Below are positions 32,459-39,537 of a DNA stretch of 42,014 nucleotides, one piece after another. Origin of the DNA: Candidatus Saganbacteria bacterium (GTDB taxonomy: Bacteria; Margulisbacteria; WOR-1; O2-12-FULL-45-9); contig JACRKQ010000078.1 in NCBI GenBank assembly GCA_016219705.1, positions 1 to 42,014 of the forward strand. The letters are read 5' to 3'. The translations under genes were made by a program, and so were the position numbers. The notes beneath the pieces were generated by a model. The model did no database searches, was not told the origin of the DNA, and was given only the letters and a program-made list of their open reading frames with translations. Each line of letters starts with the position of its first letter. Positions within the stretch are counted from its first letter, which is position 1.

Positions 32459-33828
32459 AGCAGTTCAAATTTGACGATTTTCTTAGTGTTCTTGGTGATT
32501 TTAGCGCGATCATCAAGGCGCCAGCCGGCCAGCCAGATGATTCGGCCGTTGCTCTCGACAATCGCAATCGCTCCCCGCAAGCCCTGGGGAATTTTTTCAT
32601 CGACGAAAAAATCCTGCAGTTTTTTTGAGCCCTTCATGCCGAAAGGGACAAAGCGGTCCCCTTCCCCTCGACTGCGAACAATGATATTTTTTCCCAGGCT
32701 GGCATAGTCGACAAAAGCCACATTGGGATCTGCAGTTAGTTCGGCTGTTGAGGCCCACTCAATTTTGATCTTCTTGTTAAGTTCTTTGATGGTGACTTCG
32801 CCGGGAACCGTCGTAGTATAAAAGAAAGCTTGATCTTCCGGCTCTTCCGGTTTTTGTTTGCTGATTATTATCTCGCGGCCATTGCCGGCGGCATAAATCT
32901 GGCCGGGCAAATGCAGTTCCCAGCGTTCGGTTGACTCAAGTTTTTCCAGGATATCCTGAATATGCTTAAATGTCAGATCAAGCAAATCCCCTTTTACCTT
33001 CTCTATTGCCTTGCGTAAAAGATGCCCCTGGACCGGCCCTTCCCGCTCCTTGATCGCTTTCAGGTTAAGTTTGATTTCATTTTCACTCCCGGAAATATAG
33101 GTCTCAACCAAAGATTCCTGCGCTTTGCCGTCAATATATTCTTGATCATCCGTCAGCAGAAGGATCGTCTGCAAAATAATTTCTTTAATGTTTAAATTAT
33201 ATATTTTTAATTGCGGGATAAGTTTCAACCGAACGCGGTTGCGCGTAAACCGGGATTCGTAATTGGTATGGTCGCTGCGTGGAACCAATTTTAAAGAGTC
33301 GACGTATTCATTAATTTCCCGCCGCCAGACTTTAATCAGCGGCCGGATAATTTTGCCGCGTACCGGCGGGATGCCGCACAATCCCTTCAGCCCCGAGCCG
33401 CGCAGAAGACGCATCAGGAAGGTCTCGACATTATCATCGGCCGTGTGGCCGACGGCAATCTTATTGGCCCCAACCTGGTTGGCGGCCCGATCATAAAAGG
33501 CGTAACGGGCCCGGCGGGCCGCGTCTTCTAAGCCGATTTTTTCTTCTTTAGCGAAAGATTGGACGTCGAAAGATTCGACAATGGCCTGCAGTCCTAATTT
33601 CTGCGCGACCGCTTGAACAAAACGGACGTCGAGATCCGCGTCGCCTTTTCTGATCATGTGGTTAAGATGGGCGATGTGGATTGCGATCCCCAGCTCTTTT
33701 TGATATTCAGCCAGTAAATGAAGCAGGGCCAGAGAATCTGCGCCGCCAGAGACAGCGATTAATACACTGTCGCCGGAAGCGAGCATTTTATACTCTTTGA
33801 TCGTTTCCAAAAATGTTTCTTTAATCAT
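32455..33828 (-). CDS. tilS: tRNA(Ile)-lysidine synthase
   Basis: About 457 aa from ATG 33828; the track's start (33900) would run into the neighbouring gene. PP-loop VLIAVSGGADSLALLHLL, then GHTADDNVETFLMRLLRGSGLKGLCGIPP and the C-terminal TilS domain (GDRFVPFGMKGSKKLQDFFVDEKIP). It converts C34 of tRNA-Ile(CAU) to lysidine, switching it from AUG to AUA decoding. A CAT-anticodon tRNA lies about 480 bp upstream on the same strand. Confidence 0.96.
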   Translation of the reverse strand: MIKETFLETIKEYKMLASGDSVLIAVSGGADSLALLHLLAEYQKELGIAIHIAHLNHMIRKGDADLDVRFVQAVAQKLGLQAIVESFDVQSFAKEEKIGLEDAARRARYAFYDRAANQVGANKIAVGHTADDNVETFLMRLLRGSGLKGLCGIPPVRGKIIRPLIKVWRREINEYVDSLKLVPRSDHTNYESRFTRNRVRLKLIPQLKIYNLNIKEIILQTILLLTDDQEYIDGKAQESLVETYISGSENEIKLNLKAIKEREGPVQGHLLRKAIEKVKGDLLDLTFKHIQDILEKLESTERWELHLPGQIYAAGNGREIIISKQKPEEPEDQAFFYTTTVPGEVTIKELNKKIKIEWASTAELTADPNVAFVDYASLGKNIIVRSRGEGDRFVPFGMKGSKKLQDFFVDEKIPQGLRGAIAIVESNGRIIWLAGWRLDDRAKITKNTKKIVKFELL

Positions 33829-33835
33829 AAATAAA

Positions 33836-34144
33836 TTAATGGGGGATTTTAAAAATCTGGCCGTAAAAAGCGCGGTAAGCGCAATAGACGGCGTAACCAC
33901 CCAGAGCCAAAACTGTCAGACGCTCCAGCCAAATTAAAATTGGGATATAACTGAACCCCCAAACCAGGTCAACAAGCAAGCGCACAGCAAAGAAAATCAC
34001 AAAGAACCAGCACCAGAGAACCAAGGCTTGGCCCCCATGAAAACCGACATAATCTTTTTTGCGCCAATCGGTTAAGGCGATATAAAGCGCCGGAATGCCG
34101 AAAAGATACGCCGCCGCAACTAGAAAATTATTTTTAATATGCAT
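33836..34144 (-). CDS. DUF4870-type small membrane protein
   Basis: About 102 aa starting at MHIKNNFLVAAAYLFG (ATG 34144; the track start at 34201 adds a non-conserved leader). Three hydrophobic segments and FHGGQALVLWCWFFVIF match the DUF4870 / Tic20-like pattern. Function unknown. The stop is 7 bp before the tilS start, so it is likely co-transcribed. Confidence 0.75.
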   Translation of the reverse strand: MHIKNNFLVAAAYLFGIPALYIALTDWRKKDYVGFHGGQALVLWCWFFVIFFAVRLLVDLVWGFSYIPILIWLERLTVLALGGYAVYCAYRAFYGQIFKIPH

Positions 34145-34215
34145 GATTATTTTACTGACGCAAAATTTATTGTCGGGAGCCAGAATCTCCCGATGCTCCA
34201 TTTATTAATAAAAAA

Positions 34216-34229
34216 ATCGGGATCCCGTT
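34216..34229 (-). other. Acceptor-only tRNA-like element (unit C0)
   Basis: On the minus strand the element reads AACGGGATCCCGAT, an acceptor-like 5' strand fused directly to a 3' strand with no internal arms. It is followed by seven T residues and preceded, 22 nt away, by TCCCGTTG, with which CAACGGGA forms an 8-bp helix. It could act as a terminator for the array. Confidence 0.45.
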
Positions 34230-34251
34230 GTTACCACATTATTATAATGAG

Positions 34252-34299
34252 CAACGGGAGAACTGGCGACCTAGGGCTTATGAGTCCCTCGTCCCGATG
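34252..34299 (-). other. Truncated tRNA-like element: acceptor + anticodon arm (unit C)
   Basis: Minus strand: CATCGGGA, then an anticodon arm identical to that of the complete tRNA over 22 bp (34270-34291 versus 34339-34360, CAT anticodon), then part of a variable/T region and TCCCGTTG. The D arm and most of the T arm are missing. CGGGA and TCCCG can still close an acceptor-like stem. Not a functional tRNA by known rules. Confidence 0.6.
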
Positions 34300-34311
34300 T
34301 GTTAGTCGAAT

Positions 34312-34385
34312 TGCCGGGAGTCGGGATTGAACCGACGGCCTAGGGCTTATGAGTCCCTCGCTCTAGCCAACTGAGCTATCCCGGC
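34312..34385 (-). tRNA. tRNA with CAT anticodon (Met elongator or Ile2)
   Basis: Acceptor GCCGGGA/TCCCGGC, D arm GCTC/GAGC, anticodon loop CTCATAA, variable AGGCC, T arm GTCGG/CCGAC, discriminator A, no encoded CCA. G1-C72 rules out initiator tRNA. The anticodon stem has an A31-G39 mismatch. Loop sequence fits both elongator Met and tRNA-Ile2(CAU); tilS downstream makes Ile2 attractive. Leader GTCGAATT pairs perfectly with trailer AATTCGAC, giving a 15-bp acceptor helix. Confidence 0.88.
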
Positions 34386-34396
34386 AATTCGACGGT

Positions 34397-34410
34397 ATCG
34401 GGATCCCGAC
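34397..34410 (-). other. Acceptor-only tRNA-like element (unit A0)
   Basis: Minus strand GTCGGGATCCCGAT: a 5' acceptor strand joined directly to a 3' strand, forming a palindrome 11 nt upstream of the complete tRNA. A TATAAT (34428-34423, minus) lies just upstream and could be the -10 of the tRNA promoter. Confidence 0.45.
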
Positions 34411-34439
34411 GATTCCATAATTATTATACATTAATGAAC

Positions 34440-34471
34440 GTCGGGACTCTAACCAACTGAGCTATCCCGAC
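34440..34471 (-). other. Truncated tRNA-like element: acceptor + D arm (unit A)
   Basis: Minus strand GTCGGGA-TA-GCTCAGTTGGTTAGAG-TCCCGAC: a perfect 7-bp acceptor stem closing directly on a D arm, with anticodon, variable and T arms absent. The D-loop differs by one base from the complete tRNA, so it derives from a related but distinct tRNA. The 3' strand also pairs (8 bp) with the 5' strand of unit A0. Confidence 0.6.
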
Positions 34472-34515
34472 ATATCTTTTGCCGAGTATTTTAGGATATC
34501 ATAAGCTTAAAATAT

Positions 34516-34544
34516 TTGCAATAATCGCAAGGCAATGTTAAAAT
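34516..34544 (+). promoter_or_regulatory. Probable promoter of the receiver-domain gene
   Basis: TTGCAA (34516-34521), a 17-nt spacer and TAAAAT (34539-34544) lie about 28 nt before the ATG. A strong SD, GGAGGTG (34558-34563), follows. Confidence 0.55.
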
Positions 34545-34571
34545 TAGCCCAAACACGGAGGTGCTCATTTG

Positions 34572-34988
34572 ATGGACAGCATCAAAATTGCCGTTATCGA
34601 CGATGAAGAAGGCGTGCGTGAATCTTTTAAAATGATCTTGAAGATTAAGGATTATGACGTCGAGACCTTTGAAACCGGCGAAGTCGCGGTTGACGGCATC
34701 CAAAAAGACGCTTTTGACCTGGCTTTTGTCGACTACAAACTCCCCGGCATTGACGGCATTGAAGTCTTGCGCCGTCTGAAGCAGAAAGACCCCAACCTGG
34801 AAGTCGTAATCGTCACCGCCTACGCCTCCGAACAATCACACGCCAATGCCATCACCCTGGGCGCGCTGGAATACCTGCGCAAACCTTTTTTAATGGAAGA
34901 GATTTATGAATTGGTGGAGCGCGCTTTAAGAAAACGCCGTGCAAAATCTATTCAGAAAAAGGGCGGAAATTTGGGGCCAGTTCATTAA
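34572..34988 (+). CDS. Stand-alone response-regulator receiver protein
   Basis: 138 aa from ATG 34572 (the track begins at the TTG one codon earlier). IAVIDDEEGVRESF gives the acidic pair, FVDYKLPGIDGIEVL the phospho-Asp, VIVTAYAS the conserved Thr and LRKPFLMEEIYELV the Lys. No DNA-binding or enzymatic output domain follows, so it is CheY/Spo0F-like. No histidine kinase is nearby. The last ~15 residues are basic and disordered. Confidence 0.92.
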   Translation: MDSIKIAVIDDEEGVRESFKMILKIKDYDVETFETGEVAVDGIQKDAFDLAFVDYKLPGIDGIEVLRRLKQKDPNLEVVIVTAYASEQSHANAITLGALEYLRKPFLMEEIYELVERALRKRRAKSIQKKGGNLGPVH

Positions 34989-35039
34989 ACCCCTCTCGCT
35001 TGGTTCTGCGCCGGATGTAATTGAGCGGGCCAAAGAGGG

Positions 35040-36038
35040 CTAATTATTTAAGTGCTGATCTATTGTCTGAAGTCCTGTTGTAAAGGTTACAGCTTCAATC
35101 CGATTCGCAACACAAGCTACCTGATCATAAGTACTGTTCAGCATGGCGTTGGGACCATAATCACAAACAGCCAAAGCCGCCGCGCCAACAGCCATTTTTA
35201 GAGCGGCACGTAATATTCCTCCCCCTTCGTGGGTTTGTAAACTACCGAAATCATCTCTTAGCTCTTTAGCCAGATAGCCGAACAACCCGCCGCCGATAGT
35301 ATCGCCAGCCCCCGTAGTATCAACTATATCATCTCTTTTAACAACAGCAGGAATAAATATAAATTCCCGTGATCTGGTTACGGCAAAAAGTCCCTTTGGT
35401 CCGCATTTAACGACCACTAACTGCAGCGCTGGATTTTCCGCAAAAAGTTTTCCAATTGCGGAAGAGATCAATAATTCATGGGTGAAAGCCAAAATTTCCC
35501 TATCATTGAGTAAGACAGTTTGTACTTTGTTTGCCAACTGATGCAAGACAGTTTTCTCATCTGGTCGTTCAATAAGAAATTGGAGCGTATCAAAGCCGGT
35601 AAAGGAGAACGGAAACTGTTCCGCAGTCTGCAATTGCAATCTCGGTTCCCAGCTACCTAAATAAACCAAAGGCATGCTATCTCTTAATTCTGGGGGTACA
35701 ATGACGCTCCGCTGCGCAACATTAGTCTGATACGAGACATTCACAACATAATTGTCATCATCATAAAAAGCAGTAAAGACATCGCAAGGATGTTCATCAT
35801 CAACCATGAAGAGTCGGCTATCAATTAGAACTCCACGATCTCGTAAAATTTGCAAAGTTCCATTGGGATAATCATGACCAATGGTGCCAATTAAGGCAAC
35901 GTGTTCAGGCCAAAACAGTGAAGCCACAGCTGCCGCATGAGTTCCCGCGCCTACCGGCACCTCAATTGCCTTCCCAGTATGTCTGGGGTGAAACAAACGA
36001 TCTTTTACGGCAAAGTGAGCCGCAATTGCCAAATACAT
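35040..36038 (-). CDS. PfkB-family carbohydrate kinase
   Basis: 332 aa. The N-terminal substrate region VPVGAGTHAAAVASLFWPEHVALIGTIGHDYPNG and the C-terminal ATP/catalytic motif VDTTGAGDTIGGGLFGYLA (Asp base) are clear. The sugar or nucleoside substrate cannot be told. The ATG directly follows the stop of the UGPase-like gene, so the two are probably coupled. A kinase plus nucleotidyltransferase would fit a sugar-salvage route to an NDP-sugar, but the partner appears broken. Confidence 0.82.
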   Translation of the reverse strand: MYLAIAAHFAVKDRLFHPRHTGKAIEVPVGAGTHAAAVASLFWPEHVALIGTIGHDYPNGTLQILRDRGVLIDSRLFMVDDEHPCDVFTAFYDDDNYVVNVSYQTNVAQRSVIVPPELRDSMPLVYLGSWEPRLQLQTAEQFPFSFTGFDTLQFLIERPDEKTVLHQLANKVQTVLLNDREILAFTHELLISSAIGKLFAENPALQLVVVKCGPKGLFAVTRSREFIFIPAVVKRDDIVDTTGAGDTIGGGLFGYLAKELRDDFGSLQTHEGGGILRAALKMAVGAAALAVCDYGPNAMLNSTYDQVACVANRIEAVTFTTGLQTIDQHLNN

Positions 36039-37019
36039 TTATACAATTTTTCCTTTGTATAGAAGACCTACTCCTTGCTGAACTCGAGGGAGATCGGCGA
36101 AGTCTTTTAGTTCATAAAAACACATCTCTGCTGGCAGCCGGCCAAACACAGGTTTAACAGTGTGAGTAATGTGTCCCATCACAAAAGCCGCCTGGCCAGC
36201 GTTATGAGTAATAACGCTATTCCCAATAATTCTAACGGGCACCGGTTTTATTTCTGGTAGGGGGACAAGGCGGCTCAATGTGTGACTATCAAGCGCCGCC
36301 AGTATCTCCAGTGTCGAAGCGGCCAAAAAATCCCGAACACTCATCCCGCATAACATTGCAGGTAACTGGTCAATTCTAAATAACATTAGATTTGTATTTT
36401 TGAGAGACATTCCCTCTTTAATTTCCTGCGGGAGGGCATCTTTTTCCATTAACCTGGGGACTCCATCTAAAAAGACCGGGCCACCACCACCAGCGGAAGC
36501 ATCAACCAGCACACAAAGATAATCATATCCTCCTTGAACAAAGGCTCCAATCATTTCCGGGTTAATGACGCCGCCCAAATCTTCCCCATTGTTTACCATC
36601 AACACCTTCACTCCCCGCTCAAGCCAGGTCTTTAGCCGCCCATTAATAACTGATGTAAATAGCGACATTAATTGTCCCAACGGCTTCTTACTTACTTTGC
36701 CTTCAGCATCAAAGAAAAGATCGCCAGGGATTGAATCGCCTAATTCTTCTCTGGCTGCTCCCATAATAGCCTCATTGACTGAAATTCCCATTCGCGCCAT
36801 TTTTTCTTTAAATTTTTTTGAACCGGCAATTTGATCCGCCGTGGGCACCCACCGAGGCAAACCAAATTTAGGATAAACAGTCACATTTAAATCGGATTCC
36901 AATTTATGATTGGTCACAACATCGGCAACACAGCTATCAATATAATGAAAGTTGTCTTCGTTAGTACAAATATCTGTCAGAATAAGACCGTAATTTCTTC
37001 CTGCCCAAGCAGTTTCCAC
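36039..37019 (-). CDS. UDPGP-type (UGPase-like) nucleotidyltransferase, N-terminus missing
   Basis: 326 aa from a GTG. LILTDICTNEDN corresponds to the LMxSFxTxExT region, VKVLMVNNGEDLGGVINPEMIG to the SNxDNLGA-type core, and SAGGGGPVFLDGVPRLMEKDALP plus NTNLMLFRIDQL to the later UGPase motifs. The Gly-rich nucleotide-binding loop (LxGGLGTxMG) that should precede these is absent. An open frame immediately upstream (to 37204) is shifted relative to this one. The gene may therefore be a frameshifted or internally deleted pseudogene, or a non-catalytic relative. Confidence 0.6.
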   Translation of the reverse strand: METAWAGRNYGLILTDICTNEDNFHYIDSCVADVVTNHKLESDLNVTVYPKFGLPRWVPTADQIAGSKKFKEKMARMGISVNEAIMGAAREELGDSIPGDLFFDAEGKVSKKPLGQLMSLFTSVINGRLKTWLERGVKVLMVNNGEDLGGVINPEMIGAFVQGGYDYLCVLVDASAGGGGPVFLDGVPRLMEKDALPQEIKEGMSLKNTNLMLFRIDQLPAMLCGMSVRDFLAASTLEILAALDSHTLSRLVPLPEIKPVPVRIIGNSVITHNAGQAAFVMGHITHTVKPVFGRLPAEMCFYELKDFADLPRVQQGVGLLYKGKIV

Positions 37020-37204
37020 CCAACGCGAGCAAATCTTTCAATATTAAACCAGACTGTTGTTGGCTTAGAAACACTTACTATTGCTCTATATAAATTAGTT
37101 GCGTTAATTCTATCCATACCATGCTTCCTTACTCCTTTAATTATTATCGCCTCTTCCACAGAAAACTTCACACATTTTGAAACTACTGAGAAATTGAAAG
37201 CCAC
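36977..37204 (-). pseudogene. Probable 5' part of the UGPase-like gene in another frame
   Basis: 75 codons beginning MAFNFSVVSKCVKF and including RINATNLYRAIVSVSKPTTVWFNIERFARVG, ending in a stop inside the downstream ORF. It occupies exactly the space between the UGPase-like ORF and the divergent tatD promoter. I infer that it was once continuous with the downstream frame. No nucleotide-binding loop is encoded here either, so a deletion is also needed to explain the length. Confidence 0.4.
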
Positions 37205-37215
37205 TGGCTCTTTGT

Positions 37216-37246
37216 TTGTCGTTGCTAAATGAGGTTATGCTATACT
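37216..37246 (+). promoter_or_regulatory. Probable tatD promoter with extended -10
   Basis: TGC-TATACT (TG at 37238, hexamer 37241-37246) is an extended -10. A weak -35, TTGTCG (37216-37221), lies 19 nt upstream. The start codon follows 32 nt after the -10. Confidence 0.5.
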
Positions 37247-37278
37247 ATTTAAGTATCTATAAATAATCCGGGATATCT

Positions 37279-38046
37279 ATGTACATTGATACTCATGCTC
37301 ACCTAACTTTTCCAGAGTTTAAATCCGACCTGCCGGAAGTGCTTGAGCGGGCCAAAGCGGCACAGCTGACGTCTATCGTTAACATTGCGCTTGATGAAGA
37401 AGCATTAGTCTCTTCTCTGCAAATCGCGGCCGCCTACCCTAACTATATTTACACCGCCTATGGTCTGCATCCTCATGACGCCACTACCTGGCAGGAGAAG
37501 ATTGCCGATGACATTAAAAAATTAGCGGCGGAGAAAAAAATTGTCGCGGTGGGCGAAATCGGTCTGGATTATCACTATAATCTCTCCCCTCCCGATCAAC
37601 AAAAACAGGTCTTTAGACGAGTGCTTCAACTAGCTCAAGAAGTTAATTTACCAACTATCATCCATTCCCGTGAATCGACCAAAGACATGCTGACGATCTT
37701 GCACGAGGAAAATCAGGGGAAATTAAGAGGTGTTTTACACTGTTTTTCCGGAGATATGGAATTAGGTAGACAGGCACTGGAAATGGGACTGATGATCTCC
37801 TTTACTGCAACTGTCACCTTTCCCAAAGCCACAATCGTTCGCGCGGCCGCTAAAGAAATACCTTTGGAAAAAATAATGATCGAAACCGATTGCCCCTTCT
37901 TATCCCCGCAAGGTAAAAGAGGCCAGAGAAATGAACCATCATACGTTGTGACCGTGGCCGAAGCCATTGCTAAAGAGAAAAACTTGACGACGGAAGAAGT
38001 GGCGGCGGCAACAAGTCAAAATGCCAGAGCATTTTTTGGTATTTAG
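37279..38046 (+). CDS. tatD: TatD-family metal-dependent DNase
   Basis: 255 aa. Metal ligands: YIDTHAHLTFPEF (HxH), AVGEIGLDYHY (Glu), TIIHSRES (His), VLHCFSGD (His) and MIETDCPFLSPQ (Asp), all in order along a TIM barrel. Homologues act as 3'-5' exonuclease or endonuclease in DNA quality control. Monocistronic, with a 5' gap shared with the UGPase-like gene. Confidence 0.95.
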   Translation: MYIDTHAHLTFPEFKSDLPEVLERAKAAQLTSIVNIALDEEALVSSLQIAAAYPNYIYTAYGLHPHDATTWQEKIADDIKKLAAEKKIVAVGEIGLDYHYNLSPPDQQKQVFRRVLQLAQEVNLPTIIHSRESTKDMLTILHEENQGKLRGVLHCFSGDMELGRQALEMGLMISFTATVTFPKATIVRAAAKEIPLEKIMIETDCPFLSPQGKRGQRNEPSYVVTVAEAIAKEKNLTTEEVAAATSQNARAFFGI

Positions 38047-38164
38047 ATTATTATCCTGACTATTGACTAACAAAAAGCCTACTTAAAAACCCTTCCATCC
38101 TCTCCGGCCCCATGCCAATATCATATGCTAAGTTATTATCGCCCCCCCTCGCAAAGTTTGCAGG

Positions 38165-38193
38165 TTAATTTTAAAATTCCATAGTGCTATAAT
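38165..38193 (+). promoter_or_regulatory. Promoter of the Fic gene, leaderless configuration
   Basis: TATAAT (38188-38193) lies only 6 nt before the ATG at 38200; TTAATT (38165-38170) with a 17-nt spacer is a weak -35. Transcription should start at or next to the start codon, and no SD is present. Confidence 0.55.
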
Positions 38194-38199
38194 AAACTC

Positions 38200-38958
38200 A
38201 TGTCTGAATACATCAGCAAAATTAAAGAGTGCGATCAGCTAAAAAAAGAACTGGAAACTTTTTGCCTCTTCCCCGCACCAGTCCTCAAACAGCTTAAAGA
38301 GTATTATAAAATCAACCTGACCTATACCAGCAACGCCATTGAAGGTAATTCCTTGACTGAATCAGAAACGAAAGTCGTGATTGAAGACGGGATAACCATT
38401 GGCGGCAAGCCGCTGCGAGATCATCTGGAAGCCCTGGGACATGCCAGGGCATACGATTTCATCTACGATCTAGCCAGCAATAAAAAGACGATAATTGAAG
38501 CTGATATATTAAAAATGCATCAACTATTTTACGAAAAAATTGATGAAAACAATGCGGGTAAATATCGTCAGGTCCCGGTCTTTGTTTCCGGCACCGATTT
38601 TGTCTTTCCCGCTCCAACGATTGTTCCCGGTTTAATGACAGGCTTCGTCCATGAGATTTCTACTAATCAGGAAAAGCTTCATCCACTGGAGTTTGCCGCC
38701 TGGCTCCATCTGCAATTCGTTAATATTCACCCTTTTGTTGACGGCAATGGCCGAGTAGCCCGGCTTTTAATGAATCTGGCTCTGCTACAATCTGGTTACG
38801 TGATTACGATTATTCCACCAATAATCCGGGCTGATTATATTGCCATAATCAGAGAGAGCCAAAGAACCGGTAATAAAAAAACCTTTTACGACTTCATGTC
38901 CAATCAGGTCTGGGAAGCATTACAAGAACAACTGCGCTTAATAAAGGGGGCAAAGTAG
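38200..38958 (+). CDS. Fic-domain AMP-transferase, class II autoinhibited
   Basis: 252 aa. Catalytic loop HPFVDGNGRVARLLMN (HPFxDGNGR) is near residues 184-199. An inhibitory helix motif SNAIEGNSLT, matching (S/T)xxxE(G/N), precedes the core near residue 45, so autoinhibition is built in (class II). Such enzymes transfer AMP, or sometimes other nucleotides, to target Ser/Thr/Tyr. No HTH tail. It ends 3 bp from the convergent rfbC. Confidence 0.93.
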   Translation: MSEYISKIKECDQLKKELETFCLFPAPVLKQLKEYYKINLTYTSNAIEGNSLTESETKVVIEDGITIGGKPLRDHLEALGHARAYDFIYDLASNKKTIIEADILKMHQLFYEKIDENNAGKYRQVPVFVSGTDFVFPAPTIVPGLMTGFVHEISTNQEKLHPLEFAAWLHLQFVNIHPFVDGNGRVARLLMNLALLQSGYVITIIPPIIRADYIAIIRESQRTGNKKTFYDFMSNQVWEALQEQLRLIKGAK

Positions 38959-38961
38959 CTC

Positions 38962-39537
38962 TTATTGTTTCCAAACGTGATTATTATCCGCATCTTTGAG
39001 CAGCGGATGAACTTTATCGCGTTCTGATAGAATTGGCTGCCCGCCAATTAATTCCAATGGCCATTTGATCTCCACATCCGGATCATTCCAGACAATCGCC
39101 TTATCACAGGTCGGATTATATAGGTTGGTACATTTATAATAGACATGGGTATCTTCTTTTAACGATAAAAAGCCGTGAGCAAAACCAGGCGGAAAATAGA
39201 GCATTTTCATGTTTTCTTCAGAGAGTATTTCACCATACCATTGGCCAAACGTTGGGGAACCTTTTCTTATATCAACCCCAACATCAAAAATCTTTCCTTT
39301 AAAGCAGCGGACTAATTTCCCCATCGCGCTGGGATTATTTTGATAATGCAAACCCCGCAGAACGCCCTTTTTGGACAGGCTGTGATTATCCTGCGCCATT
39401 GGGTCAGGCAACCCATTATCACTAAAGTCTTTTTGATTATATGATTCCATAAAGAAACCACGATCGTCGTGAAAGGCCTTTGGTTCAATGATCAAAATAC
39501 CGGCTATTGATCCTTTGGAAAACTTAAAAAACCCCAC
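38962..39537 (-). CDS. rfbC: dTDP-4-dehydrorhamnose 3,5-epimerase
   Basis: 191 aa, cupin. DRGFFMESYNQKDF, QDNHSLSKKGVLRGLHYQ (catalytic His) and FPPGFAHGFLSLKEDTHVYYKCTN are RmlC hallmarks. It epimerises the dTDP-sugar in L-rhamnose synthesis. No rfbA, B or D is beside it; it directly follows ccdA, so its genome partners are elsewhere. Confidence 0.94.
   Translation of the reverse strand: MGFFKFSKGSIAGILIIEPKAFHDDRGFFMESYNQKDFSDNGLPDPMAQDNHSLSKKGVLRGLHYQNNPSAMGKLVRCFKGKIFDVGVDIRKGSPTFGQWYGEILSEENMKMLYFPPGFAHGFLSLKEDTHVYYKCTNLYNPTCDKAIVWNDPDVEIKWPLELIGGQPILSERDKVHPLLKDADNNHVWKQ

Noticed and set aside
34216-34471. CRISPR array
   Set aside because: The repeated pieces are tRNA arms of unequal length, with no constant repeat/spacer periodicity and no cas genes.
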